A stretch of 38,503 nucleotides of DNA from Acidobacteriota bacterium (GTDB lineage Bacteria > Acidobacteriota > Polarisedimenticolia > SMYD01), in assembly GCA_004356015.1 (NCBI GenBank), contig SMYD01000006.1, positions 1 through 38,503 of the forward strand, given 5' to 3'. Numbering within the stretch: position 1 is the first letter of the stretch; every line of letters begins with the position of its first letter. Positions 18,572 through 27,809 of this stretch are shown here, piece by piece. The position numbers were made by a program, and so were the translations under genes. Below the pieces are notes generated by a model. It had not been told where the DNA came from. It did not search any database and worked only from the letters and a program-made list of their open reading frames with translations.

Positions 18572-19881
18572 ATCCCTGTTCCCGGTGTCATGGCATTCAC
18601 CAGGCCATGGTAGATCTTGACGGTGCGCTCGGCCATGAGCCGATCGTCAAACAGCTCCCGGACCGACTCCCGGCCCTTGCGTCCCATCTCATGACGAAGC
18701 CGGGGGTCATCCTGAAGCTCCATGAGAGCCCGCACCAGGTCTCCCGGCTGGTCAGGAGCATAGAGGAGGCCGCCACCGGTGGCAGCCAGCAGCTCCGGAA
18801 ACGCGCCATGATCCGGCTGCACCACCGGTGTGCCGTTGGCCAGGGCTTCCAGAACGAAAAGCCCCTTGGGTTCGTGGTAGGGCGTGGGCACGGAGAGGAC
18901 ATCGAGGTTGCCGAGGAATTCGATCTTGGTCGGCCGATCGATTTCACCCAGAAACTCAACCTCCTCCTCCAGCCCGGAATTCCGGACACGGGCCTTGATT
19001 TTCTCGAGATAGGCGCGGTCCCGCCCGCCCAGATACCCCGCCACGCGCAGTCGCACCGCCTCAGGCCCCCGGGACCGGGCCAGTTCCACGAAGGCCTCCA
19101 CCAGGAGGTGCAGCCCCTTCTCGGGACAGATCCGCGCCAGGTAGCCGATGGTGAACGGGCGATCCCGGGGTACCGGGCGCGGCCCCCCATGCCCTTCCAT
19201 GTGTAAACCCAGGGGCACGTGATGAACCCGGTCCCTGTCCACTCCCAGCATGTCGGCCATGACCCCGGCATAGACCGAACTGGGCGCGATGAAGGCGTCG
19301 ACATCCATGGCCCGCCGGCGCAGAAGATCATGCACTTGCTCCTGGTACGGCTCGACCAGGCCCTGCAGAAAGATCTCCTCTCCCTGCAGCGAACAGACCA
19401 GCGGCACCTTCAACTCCTGCCGCAGGCGCCGGGCAAACCCCAGGAGCAGCGAGTTGGAGAGATGCACCACATCCGGGCGGTAATCATCCCGCAGCCAGCG
19501 GACCAGTTCGTCCAGTTCCCGGGCCTGATTGCCGTCTTCCCCCCGCAGCATGGACACGGTCAGGTCGCCCAGAAAACTCGCGTCGATGTTGGCATCGCCC
19601 CGGGCCAGCAGTTTGATCACGCCGGGTCGATTCAGGAAACCGGTGAGGGCCGCCGGCAGGTGGCGATAGAGCCGGCTGCGCTGTCGGAGAAAGACATTGA
19701 GTGCGCCGAAGAAGACCCTGGGGCCGCTGACGTCCTCCTCATCGGTGCGCATGGGTGTGTAGATGGGAATCAGCGCCACGTCGTGTCCCTGGCGCATGAG
19801 CGCCCCGGCCAGCGTATTGTCATGCAGGCATGCACCGCAGAGCATGCCGCCGGCACCCGGGCTGATGTGGGCAATTCTCAC
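18568..19881 (-). CDS. Glycosyltransferase family 4 protein
   Basis: 437 residues with a GT-B fold. The N-terminal domain opens with VRIAHISPGAGGMLCGACLHDN, a variant seen in a GT4 subgroup of Planctomycetota, Verrucomicrobiota and Acidobacteriota. The C-terminal domain has the nucleotide-sugar site with the E-x7-E pattern in EPKGLFVLEALANG and the preceding GYLARICPEKGL. The frame stays open 1.5 kb further upstream across the symporter gene, but that portion is not protein-like. GTG at 19881 overlaps the symporter stop as GTGA. It probably transfers a sugar to a lipid, polysaccharide or small molecule; donor and acceptor are unknown. Confidence 0.88.
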   Translation of the reverse strand: MRIAHISPGAGGMLCGACLHDNTLAGALMRQGHDVALIPIYTPMRTDEEDVSGPRVFFGALNVFLRQRSRLYRHLPAALTGFLNRPGVIKLLARGDANIDASFLGDLTVSMLRGEDGNQARELDELVRWLRDDYRPDVVHLSNSLLLGFARRLRQELKVPLVCSLQGEEIFLQGLVEPYQEQVHDLLRRRAMDVDAFIAPSSVYAGVMADMLGVDRDRVHHVPLGLHMEGHGGPRPVPRDRPFTIGYLARICPEKGLHLLVEAFVELARSRGPEAVRLRVAGYLGGRDRAYLEKIKARVRNSGLEEEVEFLGEIDRPTKIEFLGNLDVLSVPTPYHEPKGLFVLEALANGTPVVQPDHGAFPELLAATGGGLLYAPDQPGDLVRALMELQDDPRLRHEMGRKGRESVRELFDDRLMAERTVKIYHGLVNAMTPGTGM

Positions 19882-21350
19882 GGCTGCCTTGCCTGGGGGA
19901 AGAAACGTGCGAGCACCTCGTCGCCTGGAGGGCGCGTGACCAGCGAAACGGATACCAGGGCGAGGGTGGAGGCACCCAGCAGGATCACCACAGGCATGAG
20001 ACCATCCTGGGCCCACGGGAGACCACCGGCCCTCTGCTCGGAGACGAACAGATAGATCCACCCGAAAGCCACGGTGAGGACAGCGGCGATGGCGCCGGAA
20101 CGTGTGGCCCGCCGCCAGAAGAGGGCTCCGGCCATGAGCGGAAAGAGGGCGGCAAAGCCGGTGAAGGACCAGATGCCCAGACTGAAGATGCTGGGGCGGG
20201 TGACCAGGCTCAGGACATAGGTCACCACCAGAATCCCCACCACGAAGAGGCGCCCGGCCAGCACCTGGCGCTGTTCGCTCATGCGGCCGTGAAACCCGAA
20301 GTGGCGCACGATGTCCTGGGTGAACATGGTCCCCAGCGACAGGACCTGGGAATCCAGAGACGACATGACCGCGGCAAAAACCCCCGCGCCCAGAAGGCCG
20401 GCCATGACGCCCGGCGCGTAAAGGTTGATCATCTTGACCAGCACGGCGTTGGCGGCCGGCCCCTCGAGACCGGGAATCGCCACCCTTCCCAGTACCCCCA
20501 GGAGGACACTGGGCACCCAGACGATGGCCACGAACAACGGGTAGGCCACCACGGTCAGACGAAACGACGATGCCCGGCGCGCTGTCAGCCAGTGCATGAA
20601 GATGTGCGGGAACATGGCCACCGACAGGGGAATCAGGGTGAAGCTGAGGAGTTTCAGCGGTGGGATCTCCGGCCCCCGCACCAGCAGCTCCGGCGCGGCG
20701 GCGCCCACGGCGTCCAGAGCCTGGGAAAGTCCGCCGGCGCGGTCCACGATGAGCACGAAGGTGACCGCCCCCAGAACCATGAAGACCAGGGTCTGAAACA
20801 TATTGGCCCACGCCGTCCCCCGCAGACCGCCGGCGGTCACGTAGGCCAGGACCACGGCGCAGATGAGCAGGCTGCCTGCCCATGCCGGCACCTGGCCGGA
20901 GGTGATCTGAGCCATGGCGATACCTCCACCCATGACACCGATGAGCAGGTAGGGCACCAGCAGGGCGGTCAACACCACGAAGAGCAGCAGGCCAAGGGTG
21001 TCCGATTGAAAGCGCTCCCGGAAATACTGCACCTGGGTCAGAAAGCCGTGATGGCGGCCCAGGCTCCAGACCCGGGGCGCCATCAGGAAGATCACCGTCG
21101 GCACCACCAGCGCTGAGGATGAGGCCATGAGGGCGAAGACGCCCACGCCGGTTCGATACGCCTCCCCGGCTGCTCCCAGCAGGGAGAACGCGGTCATGTG
21201 GGTGCCGAACAACGACATGAGCAGCAGGAACGGTCCGATGGTCCGGGTGGCCAGGAAGTAGTCCTCGCCAGTGCCCCGGAAAAGGCGATGGCTGAGCAGG
21301 CCGATGGCCAGAACCAGGGCCAGGTAGACGAGGATCACCGCCAGGGTCAT
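19878..21350 (-). CDS. Sodium:solute symporter (SSS family)
   Basis: 490 residues, about thirteen membrane spans. The N-terminus (LAIGLLSHRLFRGTGEDYFLATRTIGPF) carries the DYFLA-R pattern of the sodium:solute symporter family, and FAAVMSSLDSQVLSLGTMFTQDI matches the conserved helix near the second sodium site. It imports a small solute with sodium; the substrate is not evident. It overlaps by 4 bases the small membrane protein upstream, a common pairing for this subgroup, and the glycosyltransferase downstream. Confidence 0.92.
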   Translation of the reverse strand: MTLAVILVYLALVLAIGLLSHRLFRGTGEDYFLATRTIGPFLLLMSLFGTHMTAFSLLGAAGEAYRTGVGVFALMASSSALVVPTVIFLMAPRVWSLGRHHGFLTQVQYFRERFQSDTLGLLLFVVLTALLVPYLLIGVMGGGIAMAQITSGQVPAWAGSLLICAVVLAYVTAGGLRGTAWANMFQTLVFMVLGAVTFVLIVDRAGGLSQALDAVGAAAPELLVRGPEIPPLKLLSFTLIPLSVAMFPHIFMHWLTARRASSFRLTVVAYPLFVAIVWVPSVLLGVLGRVAIPGLEGPAANAVLVKMINLYAPGVMAGLLGAGVFAAVMSSLDSQVLSLGTMFTQDIVRHFGFHGRMSEQRQVLAGRLFVVGILVVTYVLSLVTRPSIFSLGIWSFTGFAALFPLMAGALFWRRATRSGAIAAVLTVAFGWIYLFVSEQRAGGLPWAQDGLMPVVILLGASTLALVSVSLVTRPPGDEVLARFFPQARQP

Positions 21351-21577
21351 GCATCCCCTCCCCGGGAATCGTCATCATCCAGCCCCCGGGGCCAGGCGAA
21401 CGCCGCGGCCAGAGCCATGATCAGGGTCGCGGCCACGCACAATCCCACATGCCAGGTCAGGCTCGCCGGCAGTCCCAGGACCCGCATGTCGCTGGACGCC
21501 AGCCAGTCGTCATGGCGGAGAATGAAGAGAGCGGCCATGGCGGCCACCAGCAGGACACGGATCCCGCGGCCCTTCAT
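21347..21577 (-). CDS. Small membrane protein paired with the symporter (DUF3311-like)
   Basis: 76 residues with two spans (about 6-20 and 42-62) and an acidic tail (DDDDSRGGD). The pattern of a short loop with GLPASLTWHVG before the second span resembles the DUF3311 proteins encoded beside sodium:solute symporters. ATG at 21577 overlaps the flavoprotein stop and its own stop overlaps the symporter start, so the three are translationally coupled. It is probably an accessory subunit of the transporter. The family call rests on size, topology and context. Confidence 0.75.
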   Translation of the reverse strand: MKGRGIRVLLVAAMAALFILRHDDWLASSDMRVLGLPASLTWHVGLCVAATLIMALAAAFAWPRGLDDDDSRGGDA

Positions 21578-22863
21578 GTCGCAGAAGTTGAAAGGCTCAG
21601 CGGCCGGTAGTCCTGCAGCGGCGACCAGTCATCCAGAAGTTCGATGATGCCGCTGCAGTCCCGGCGGTAGACATTGCCCACCAGGAGGTTCACCAGGTCA
21701 ACGCGGGCTTGCGGGTACCGGCGCAGGAACCTGGCGAAACTGAAGTCTGGGTCGTAAAAGGCGTAGACCAGACGGCGAAGGGCTTCCACTCCCGCCACGA
21801 ACTCTTCACCATGGCGTCCCAGACGGGCACCGCTCAGATCGTCCGCCGCCAGAGCGTCGTGGATGCTGTCGGCGGCGTACTCGGCGGACTTGAGCGCCAG
21901 AAAGACACCTGAGGAATAGATGGGATCGAGAAACCCGAAGGCATCCCCTGCCAGCACCCAGCCATCGCCGGCGATCCTGCTGGAGATGTAGGAGAAATCC
22001 CGCAGGACCTGCACGGGCCCCTCCTGGACCGCCCCCTGCAGACGCTCCTCCAGGGGCGGACAGAGAGCCCGCTCCTCGGCGAAGACCTCCCGGGCAACCT
22101 TGCTGCGCCCTTTGAGGAGGTAATCGATGTGACCCACCACGCCAATACTCATCAGGTCATCAGGCAGCGGGATGGACCAGAACCAGGACTCGCCATGCTT
22201 TGTACGCAGGATCAGCGTGGCACCGGCGTCCCGGCCGCTGTCCCGCGCACCGCCACGAAAACGGGTGAAGTACGAGATATGGCGCAGCCGAGAGTCCATG
22301 ACGCGCAGGCCCAGACGCCGGGCCACGAGTCCGTTCTGCCCGCTGGCGTCGACCAGCACCCGGGCCTGCAGCGGACGCTTGGCACCGTCGCCACCGGTGG
22401 TCTGCACACCCACCACCCTCTCCCCTTCCATGAGGAGACCGGTCACGTTGATGCCGGTGCGCACCTCCACGCCCTTCCCGGCGGCGTGGTCCAGGAGCAT
22501 CTGATCAAACGGCGCCCGATCCACCTGCCAGGTGACGGCACTCTCACCCTGCTCCACCTCGTCAAAATAGAAAGGCAGGGCGCCCCGACCGCTGGGCGCA
22601 AAGAAGCGGACACTCTCCTTCTTCACGAACGGGCCGGAGTGCATCTTCTCCAGGATGCCCAGACGCTGAAAGGTCCAGTAGGTGGCGGGCATGAGGGACT
22701 CGCCGATGCGGTAACGCGGGAACACCTCCCGATCCAGGAGCAGCACGTCCCGGCCTTTCATGGCCAGGAGGGCGGCGGTGACCGACCCGGCCGGGCCCCC
22801 TCCCACCACGATCACATCCCTCTCTGTCCGTGAGAGCATCTCCTGGGGACTCCCGGCCGTCAC
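21574..22863 (-). CDS. FAD-dependent oxidoreductase, flavin halogenase-like
   Basis: 429 residues. Residues 17-30 carry the Rossmann FAD motif VIVVGGGPAGSVTA, and GWVLAGDAFGFLDP (301-314) is the second FAD motif. Two features point to the flavin-dependent halogenase group rather than plain monooxygenases or geranylgeranyl reductases. W227-F-W229-S-I-P232 fits the WxWxIP motif, and K81/K82 in PFVKKESVRFF lies at the position of the catalytic lysine (K79 in PrnA). Halogenases form hypohalous acid that reacts with this lysine, but the wider family also holds epoxidases and reductases, and no carrier or reductase partner is adjacent. It overlaps its neighbours on both sides by 4 bases. Confidence 0.8.
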   Translation of the reverse strand: MTAGSPQEMLSRTERDVIVVGGGPAGSVTAALLAMKGRDVLLLDREVFPRYRIGESLMPATYWTFQRLGILEKMHSGPFVKKESVRFFAPSGRGALPFYFDEVEQGESAVTWQVDRAPFDQMLLDHAAGKGVEVRTGINVTGLLMEGERVVGVQTTGGDGAKRPLQARVLVDASGQNGLVARRLGLRVMDSRLRHISYFTRFRGGARDSGRDAGATLILRTKHGESWFWSIPLPDDLMSIGVVGHIDYLLKGRSKVAREVFAEERALCPPLEERLQGAVQEGPVQVLRDFSYISSRIAGDGWVLAGDAFGFLDPIYSSGVFLALKSAEYAADSIHDALAADDLSGARLGRHGEEFVAGVEALRRLVYAFYDPDFSFARFLRRYPQARVDLVNLLVGNVYRRDCSGIIELLDDWSPLQDYRPLSLSTSAT

Positions 22864-24092
22864 GAATCCGCAGAGAGGTCGAAGGCCACCAGTTCCTCTT
22901 CGTCCCGCACATACAGCCGCCCGTGGCTGAGAGTGGGCATGGTCCAGGTCTTGCCGTCCATGGGCCTGGTCCGGCCGGTTTCCCGGTACCCCTCAGGCGT
23001 CGCCTCGGCCACGGCCAGTTCGCCCTTCTCGCTGAAGATGAACAGATGCCCGTCGGCGACCAGGAGAGACCCCTTGGCAAAGCCGCGCTGCTTCCACTTC
23101 TCCTCACCAGTGGCGCCGTCAATGCACTTCAAGGTGCCGTCGTCGAATCCGTAGAGGAATCCGTCCAACAGGACCGAGCTGTTGAAATGGTTCTTCATGA
23201 CCCGGCTGCGCCAGACTTCTTCGACCTTCCAGGCATCTCCCTTGCCGCTCACCTGCAGAAGGGCGGCACCGGTGTCGTACCCCGAGGAGATGAAAATACG
23301 ATCGGGCGCCATGAAGATGGGCATGGCGGCGTTGATGTTGTAGGAAGTCTTCCAGGGCAGGCTCCAGAGAGCCTTGCCCGAATCGGGAGCCACCGAGACC
23401 AGGGCGGTGCCGGTGAAGAACAGGACCTGGCGCGTGCCGTTGATGGTCACCGCCAGGGGGGAAGAATAACCGGTCTTCTGATCGCCGGTCCCCCAGGCGA
23501 CCTCCCCGGTGTCGCGCTTGAAGGCCATGAGATTGCGCGAGTCGCTGCCGCCCACTTCCAGGATGACCAGGCCATCCTCCACCAGAGGTGACGCGGACGA
23601 ACCAAAGTGAGGCAGTTTGGCGTCGAACGCCTCCTCCAGGTCGTGCTCCCAGACCATCTTCCCGTCATGGGCCTTCACCGCCACCAGGCGGCCCCTGGCG
23701 CTGAGTGCGAAGACCAGATCGCCATCCACGGTGGGCGTCGAGCGCGGCCCGTTACCATGCCCCTCCTTGAAGCCCTTTCCCAGAACCACCCTCCAGATTT
23801 CCCCGCCGTCTCCGGCGGCCAGACACACCAGACGGGCCTCTCCGTCCCGGGCGTACATGGTGTAGAGACGATCCCCCACCGCGGCAATTCCCGAATACCC
23901 CTCCCCCAGGGGCGCCCGCCAGAGTTCCGGGGGACCCGACGCGGGCCATGTGGTCAACAGACCGGTCTCAAGGGAAAGACCGTCGCGCTCCGCGCCCCGG
24001 TACTGGGGCCAGTCATGGCCGGCGTCACCGGCCAGCGTGGTGGCCAGGGTCAATCCAGCCAGCACAGCACAGGTCATCAGATAGCGCTTCAT
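22860..24092 (-). CDS. Secreted PQQ-like beta-propeller protein (410 aa)
   Basis: 410 residues with a Sec signal (MKRYLMTCAVLAGLTLATTLAG). After DWPQYRGAERDG come repeated units of the W-docking type (CLAAGDGGEIWRVVL, AVKAHDGKMVWEHDL, AFKRDTGEVAWGT, SVAPDSGKALWSLPW, CIDGATGEEKWKQRG), giving a seven- or eight-bladed propeller. There is no vicinal Cys-Cys pair and no obvious catalytic domain, so a true PQQ dehydrogenase is unlikely; such proteins bind partners or ligands in the periplasm. It is one of four propellers in this run and lies between the radical SAM gene and the flavoprotein, overlapping the latter by 4 bases. Confidence 0.88.
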   Translation of the reverse strand: MKRYLMTCAVLAGLTLATTLAGDAGHDWPQYRGAERDGLSLETGLLTTWPASGPPELWRAPLGEGYSGIAAVGDRLYTMYARDGEARLVCLAAGDGGEIWRVVLGKGFKEGHGNGPRSTPTVDGDLVFALSARGRLVAVKAHDGKMVWEHDLEEAFDAKLPHFGSSASPLVEDGLVILEVGGSDSRNLMAFKRDTGEVAWGTGDQKTGYSSPLAVTINGTRQVLFFTGTALVSVAPDSGKALWSLPWKTSYNINAAMPIFMAPDRIFISSGYDTGAALLQVSGKGDAWKVEEVWRSRVMKNHFNSSVLLDGFLYGFDDGTLKCIDGATGEEKWKQRGFAKGSLLVADGHLFIFSEKGELAVAEATPEGYRETGRTRPMDGKTWTMPTLSHGRLYVRDEEELVAFDLSADS

Positions 24093-24117
24093 ATCACGTG
24101 CCTCCAGGAGAAAAAGA

Positions 24118-25419
24118 TCATGTGTAGCGAATATTGCGAAAGGCCGGGGCGTAAAAAGACGGCAGCAGGTGATCCACCTGCAGCAGGCCGGCGCGTGTGA
24201 GAGTGATCCCCGACGATGTCACTCCGGCCAGGCCACGCTCCTTGAGATCGTCCCAGACTTCAGACCAGTGGTCAACGATATCGATACCGAATTTATTGTG
24301 GAAGTAGGCCGGATCGAGGCCGCCCATCTTGAGTTGCAGGATCACCTCCCTGGTCAGGCGATCCTCGGGGCTGGTGGCATAGGCCCGCTCGATGGGTAGT
24401 TCGCCCCGCTCGAGCCCCTGGAGATACGGCTCCCAGCCGGAGACATTCTGGAAGTGCACGCCGTTGACATGGGAGAACGACGCCACCCCGGTCCCCAACA
24501 GGTCAGCACCGTGCCACAGGGCATCCCGATAGACAAAGCGGGAGCCGGCCCCTTTCAGCACCGTGTAGGCGCTGGAGATCCTGTAGCCGGCGGCCTCCAG
24601 GCGTTCATACGCATGGTCCTGCCAGGCCCGGCGCGTCTCCCAGTCGGCCACCGGGACCGGGTCACCGTTGTCCAGAACGCGCCGGGAATAGACCGTATTG
24701 AAAGGCAACTCCATCTGATAGATGGTGACACTGTCGGGTGCCACTTCCACGGTGCGGCGCACCGTGTCTTTCCAGGTCTTCCAGGTCTCCCCCACCATGC
24801 CGGCGATGAGATCGATGTTGAGCTGATCAAATCCCTGGGCCTCGATCCAGGGCAGGACCCGGTAGATTTCCTCAGACAGGTGGGCGCGACCGTTCTCCGC
24901 CAGGATGTCGTCATTGAAATTCTCTACACCCAGGCTCAAACGTGTCACGCCGACACCCCGGATTGACCGCAGCTTGGCCTCGCTGATGGTGCCCGGCTCA
25001 CACTCGAAGGTGATCTCCCTGGCCTTGTCCCAGGGCAGGGACTCGGTCACGTTGGCCACCAGTTCCTCCAGGAGGCGGCTGGAGAGATAGGAGGGCGTGC
25101 CACCACCGAAATAGACGAAGTTCAGCGGCCGCCCCTGAACCGCCGGACGGGCAGCCAGAAGCTGCGTCTCCCGGGTGAGGGCCGCCAGGTAGCGGCGCAC
25201 GCCGGCGCTGTCCTTCTCGGTGTAGATCTTGAAGTAGCAAAACTTGCACCGCTTGCGGCAGAAGGGAATATGCAGGTAGAGGCCAAGGGGCACACCTTCC
25301 GCTCCAGGGCTGTCCAGAGCGCGACGGGCTGCGTCCACCTGCCCTTCGCCCCACGCCGAATAGGGCGGGTAGTTGGAGACGAAGACGCTCCCGACATCTT
25401 CTTTTTTCACGTCAGCCAT
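24118..25419 (-). CDS. HemN/HemW-like radical SAM protein
   Basis: 433 residues. LHIPFCRKRCKFCYF holds the [4Fe-4S]/SAM cysteines C54, C58 and C61, and NFVYFGGGTPSYLSSRLLEEL is the SAM-binding glycine motif of the HemN superfamily. The C-terminal third (TREVILQLKMGGLD, LTRAGLLQVDHLLP) resembles the HemN C-terminal domain. Members include coproporphyrinogen dehydrogenase, the heme chaperone HemW, and class C methyltransferases and cyclopropanases of natural-product pathways. The setting between propellers and beside a halogenase-like flavoenzyme favours a biosynthetic role; that is inference. The start at 25419 gives an 8-base overlap with the gene upstream; a longer frame lies inside that gene. 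Confidence 0.88.
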   Translation of the reverse strand: MADVKKEDVGSVFVSNYPPYSAWGEGQVDAARRALDSPGAEGVPLGLYLHIPFCRKRCKFCYFKIYTEKDSAGVRRYLAALTRETQLLAARPAVQGRPLNFVYFGGGTPSYLSSRLLEELVANVTESLPWDKAREITFECEPGTISEAKLRSIRGVGVTRLSLGVENFNDDILAENGRAHLSEEIYRVLPWIEAQGFDQLNIDLIAGMVGETWKTWKDTVRRTVEVAPDSVTIYQMELPFNTVYSRRVLDNGDPVPVADWETRRAWQDHAYERLEAAGYRISSAYTVLKGAGSRFVYRDALWHGADLLGTGVASFSHVNGVHFQNVSGWEPYLQGLERGELPIERAYATSPEDRLTREVILQLKMGGLDPAYFHNKFGIDIVDHWSEVWDDLKERGLAGVTSSGITLTRAGLLQVDHLLPSFYAPAFRNIRYT

Positions 25420-26602
25420 CTTGCACGTCTTTCTCGACTTTCTCTGCTCTCGCTTCGCCGGCCCCAAAACAATAGAGCATGCCATCCAGCGTCCCGATGA
25501 CCATGCGCCCTCCAGCCACAGCCGGTGACGCAATGACCGAAGAGCCTGTGGCAAACTCCCAGACTTTCTCGCCGGACCTGAGGTTCAGGCCCACCAGGTC
25601 ACCGCCCATGGTCCCGAAATAGACGGTCGGCCCGGCGATGACCGGCGATGAATCGACCCGTGAGCCGGCGGCATGGGTCCAGACGGCATGACCCGTTTCC
25701 GGATCCAGGGCATGGACAAGCTTGTCCCGGCCACCGATGACGACCCTGTCGGCACTGAGTGCGGCGGAGGAATAGAACGGGAAGTGACGCTCCGGATTCG
25801 CGTAGGCCCACACGACCTTCCCCGCCACCAGATCGATACCCAGAACCTGGTTCTCGAAGGTGCCCACGAAGACCAGACGGTTGCCCACGGCAGGGCTGCC
25901 CCCGACATAGGCATCGATCCCCACCGTCACGACATCGCTGCCGTCGCGCGGGTCCAGCCCGCGCAGGAGACCGTCGCAACCCGCCACGAGCACAACCTGG
26001 CGCTCTCCCAGCCGTGCCACTGCTGCCGTGCCATAGATATAGGATCCGGTCTCGACCTTCCAGACCAGTTCACCGTTGTCGGGATTCAGGGCGTAGAGGA
26101 AATTGTCCTGAGAACCGAAGATGACCCGGCCACCGGCAAAACTGGCCGAGGCGATGACACCGCCGTCAGCAGCAAAGGTCCATTTCACCTTGCCCGCGGC
26201 GGCGTCCACGGCGTGAAAGATCCCGGACTCGTCGCCGAAATAGACAATGCCCTTGCGCACGGTGGGCGACGATTTGATCTCGTCGCCGGCTTCATAGGTC
26301 CAGAGCAGCTTGCCGCTGTTGAGGTCCAGGGCGTGAAGTTCGCCGGCCAGTGAGCCCACATAGACAACGCCGTCCACCATGGCGGCCGTGGATTCAATAC
26401 CGTCATCTGCCTCGAACGTCCACAGCACGGTAAGATCGGCCGGCAACGACTGTGCCGCCGCGCCGGTCAGCCGGGCATCGCCGCGAAAGGAGGGCCAGTC
26501 GTCACCGGCCGCCGCCCAGGCAGGGTCCATGGCCGCCCCGGGGAGGAGTATCAAGGCGCCATACAGAAGGCCATAGTTCAGGTTGGTACGCAGGGCCATC
26601 AT
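25412..26602 (-). CDS. Secreted PQQ-like beta-propeller protein (396 aa)
   Basis: 396 residues. A signal peptide (ending near AWA-A) precedes DDWPSFRGDARLTG and about eight very regular blades of about 40 residues, such as ALDLNSGKLLWTYE, AVDAAAGKVKWTF, ALNPDNGELVWKVE, GIDLVAGKVVWAYA, ALDPETGHAVWTHA and GLNLRSGEKVWEFA. This is the repeat of BamB and quinoprotein dehydrogenases. It lacks a vicinal disulfide and any cytochrome domain, so it reads as a binding or scaffold protein. It starts one base after the alcohol dehydrogenase stop and overlaps the radical SAM gene by 8 bases. The second codon is also ATG. Confidence 0.88.
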   Translation of the reverse strand: MMALRTNLNYGLLYGALILLPGAAMDPAWAAAGDDWPSFRGDARLTGAAAQSLPADLTVLWTFEADDGIESTAAMVDGVVYVGSLAGELHALDLNSGKLLWTYEAGDEIKSSPTVRKGIVYFGDESGIFHAVDAAAGKVKWTFAADGGVIASASFAGGRVIFGSQDNFLYALNPDNGELVWKVETGSYIYGTAAVARLGERQVVLVAGCDGLLRGLDPRDGSDVVTVGIDAYVGGSPAVGNRLVFVGTFENQVLGIDLVAGKVVWAYANPERHFPFYSSAALSADRVVIGGRDKLVHALDPETGHAVWTHAAGSRVDSSPVIAGPTVYFGTMGGDLVGLNLRSGEKVWEFATGSSVIASPAVAGGRMVIGTLDGMLYCFGAGEARAEKVEKDVQDG

Positions 26603-26603
26603 C

Positions 26604-27809
26604 TCAGGCGGCTTGCCGGTAGAGTTCGAGCAGATCCGCCGCCGTCACCGGGCGAGGGTTGAATCCTGCTGTCCACTGGCGGGCGGCTTCCTCCGCCATG
26701 GCAGGCAGAGACGAGGTATCCACTCCGGCATCCGCCAGGGTCGCGGGCAGGTGGCACGCCTCGCGCAACGCCTCGACGCGCGTTGCCAGTTCATGGGGCG
26801 AGGCGGCGGTCATGCCGGCCCTCCTCTGCAGATCCGCGTAGGCCGCGGCGATCATCTCGCCATTGAAGCGCACAACATGGGGCAACATGAGCGACACCGC
26901 AATCCCATGGACAATGCCGTGGCGGGCGGTCAGGGGATTGGCACAGGCATGAGCCGCGCCCAGCATGCCTCGATCGATCCCCGCCCCGGCCAGGTGAGCG
27001 CCCCACAACATGCCCGCCCGTGCCGCCTCACCTGCGGACTCGCCCAGGGCCGGTGCAAGTTCCGTGGAGAGCAACCGCCAGGCTTCCGCCGCGAACATCC
27101 TTGCCGTGTCATCGGCGGGGAGCGACACGAAGCTCTCCACCGCGTGGGCAACCGCATCCATTCCGGCCACGGCGGCCACACGGCGTGGCACACTGACCAG
27201 AAGCCCGGGGTCGAGGATCACGGCACGGAAGCGGGCCTTGTCATCGCCGCAGGCCATCTTCTCCTTGTCGGCCGCCCGGGCGATGAGAGCGTAGGCCTGC
27301 GCCTCACTGCCGGTGCCTGCCGTGCTGGGCACACCCACCGAATCGAGCATGGGAAGGGTGGCGCGATTCGTACCGCGATAATCCTCCATCTCGCCACCGT
27401 TGGTCAGGATGAAATTGATCCCCTTGGCGCAGTCCAGGGAGCTGCCGCCCCCCAGTCCCACGATAAAATCGATCTTCTCCCGCCGCGCCATCTCGACGCC
27501 GGCGGCCACATGCAAGGTTGTGGGATTCTCTTCCACACCGGAGAAAACAGCGACGGCCAGGGATTTCTTCCTGAGAGCCGACCGGGCCCTGTCAGCGTGC
27601 CCTGCCTTCACCAGCCCCGGGTCGGTCACCACCAGGACCCGCGTGCCGCCCAGATCCTTGACCAGGGAGCCCAGGGCTTCCAGCCGGCCCTCGCCAAAGA
27701 GGACCCGGGTGCCGTTCACCTGGCTGTCCCACGGCGCCTCGTCAAGGCCGGGAAGCCTGCCCGTTGCTGTCGCCCGGCGAGGGACAGGCGGCGGCATCTC
27801 GCCGGTCAT
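26604..27809 (-). CDS. Iron-containing alcohol dehydrogenase
   Basis: 401 residues. The NAD site GLGGGSSLDCAKG (about 118-130) and the metal ligands D218, H222, H287 and H301 match the spacing of the group III iron alcohol dehydrogenases such as FucO. These interconvert an aldehyde and an alcohol with NAD(P)H. The long open frame extends 48 codons upstream inside the preceding gene; ATG at 27809 overlaps that gene's stop (ATGA) and fits the family length. Directly downstream of an acyl-reductase-like gene and a LuxE-like gene, it would reduce the resulting aldehyde to an alcohol, or run in the oxidative direction. Confidence 0.92.
   Translation of the reverse strand: MTGEMPPPVPRRATATGRLPGLDEAPWDSQVNGTRVLFGEGRLEALGSLVKDLGGTRVLVVTDPGLVKAGHADRARSALRKKSLAVAVFSGVEENPTTLHVAAGVEMARREKIDFIVGLGGGSSLDCAKGINFILTNGGEMEDYRGTNRATLPMLDSVGVPSTAGTGSEAQAYALIARAADKEKMACGDDKARFRAVILDPGLLVSVPRRVAAVAGMDAVAHAVESFVSLPADDTARMFAAEAWRLLSTELAPALGESAGEAARAGMLWGAHLAGAGIDRGMLGAAHACANPLTARHGIVHGIAVSLMLPHVVRFNGEMIAAAYADLQRRAGMTAASPHELATRVEALREACHLPATLADAGVDTSSLPAMAEEAARQWTAGFNPRPVTAADLLELYRQAA

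Noticed and set aside
19882-21378. Upstream extension of the glycosyltransferase frame across the symporter gene, suggesting a 936-residue fusion
   Set aside because: The added 499 residues are rich in Pro, Arg, Gly and His with no fold-like pattern, and the symporter is encoded in another frame of the same strand. GTGA at 19878-19881 marks the real junction.
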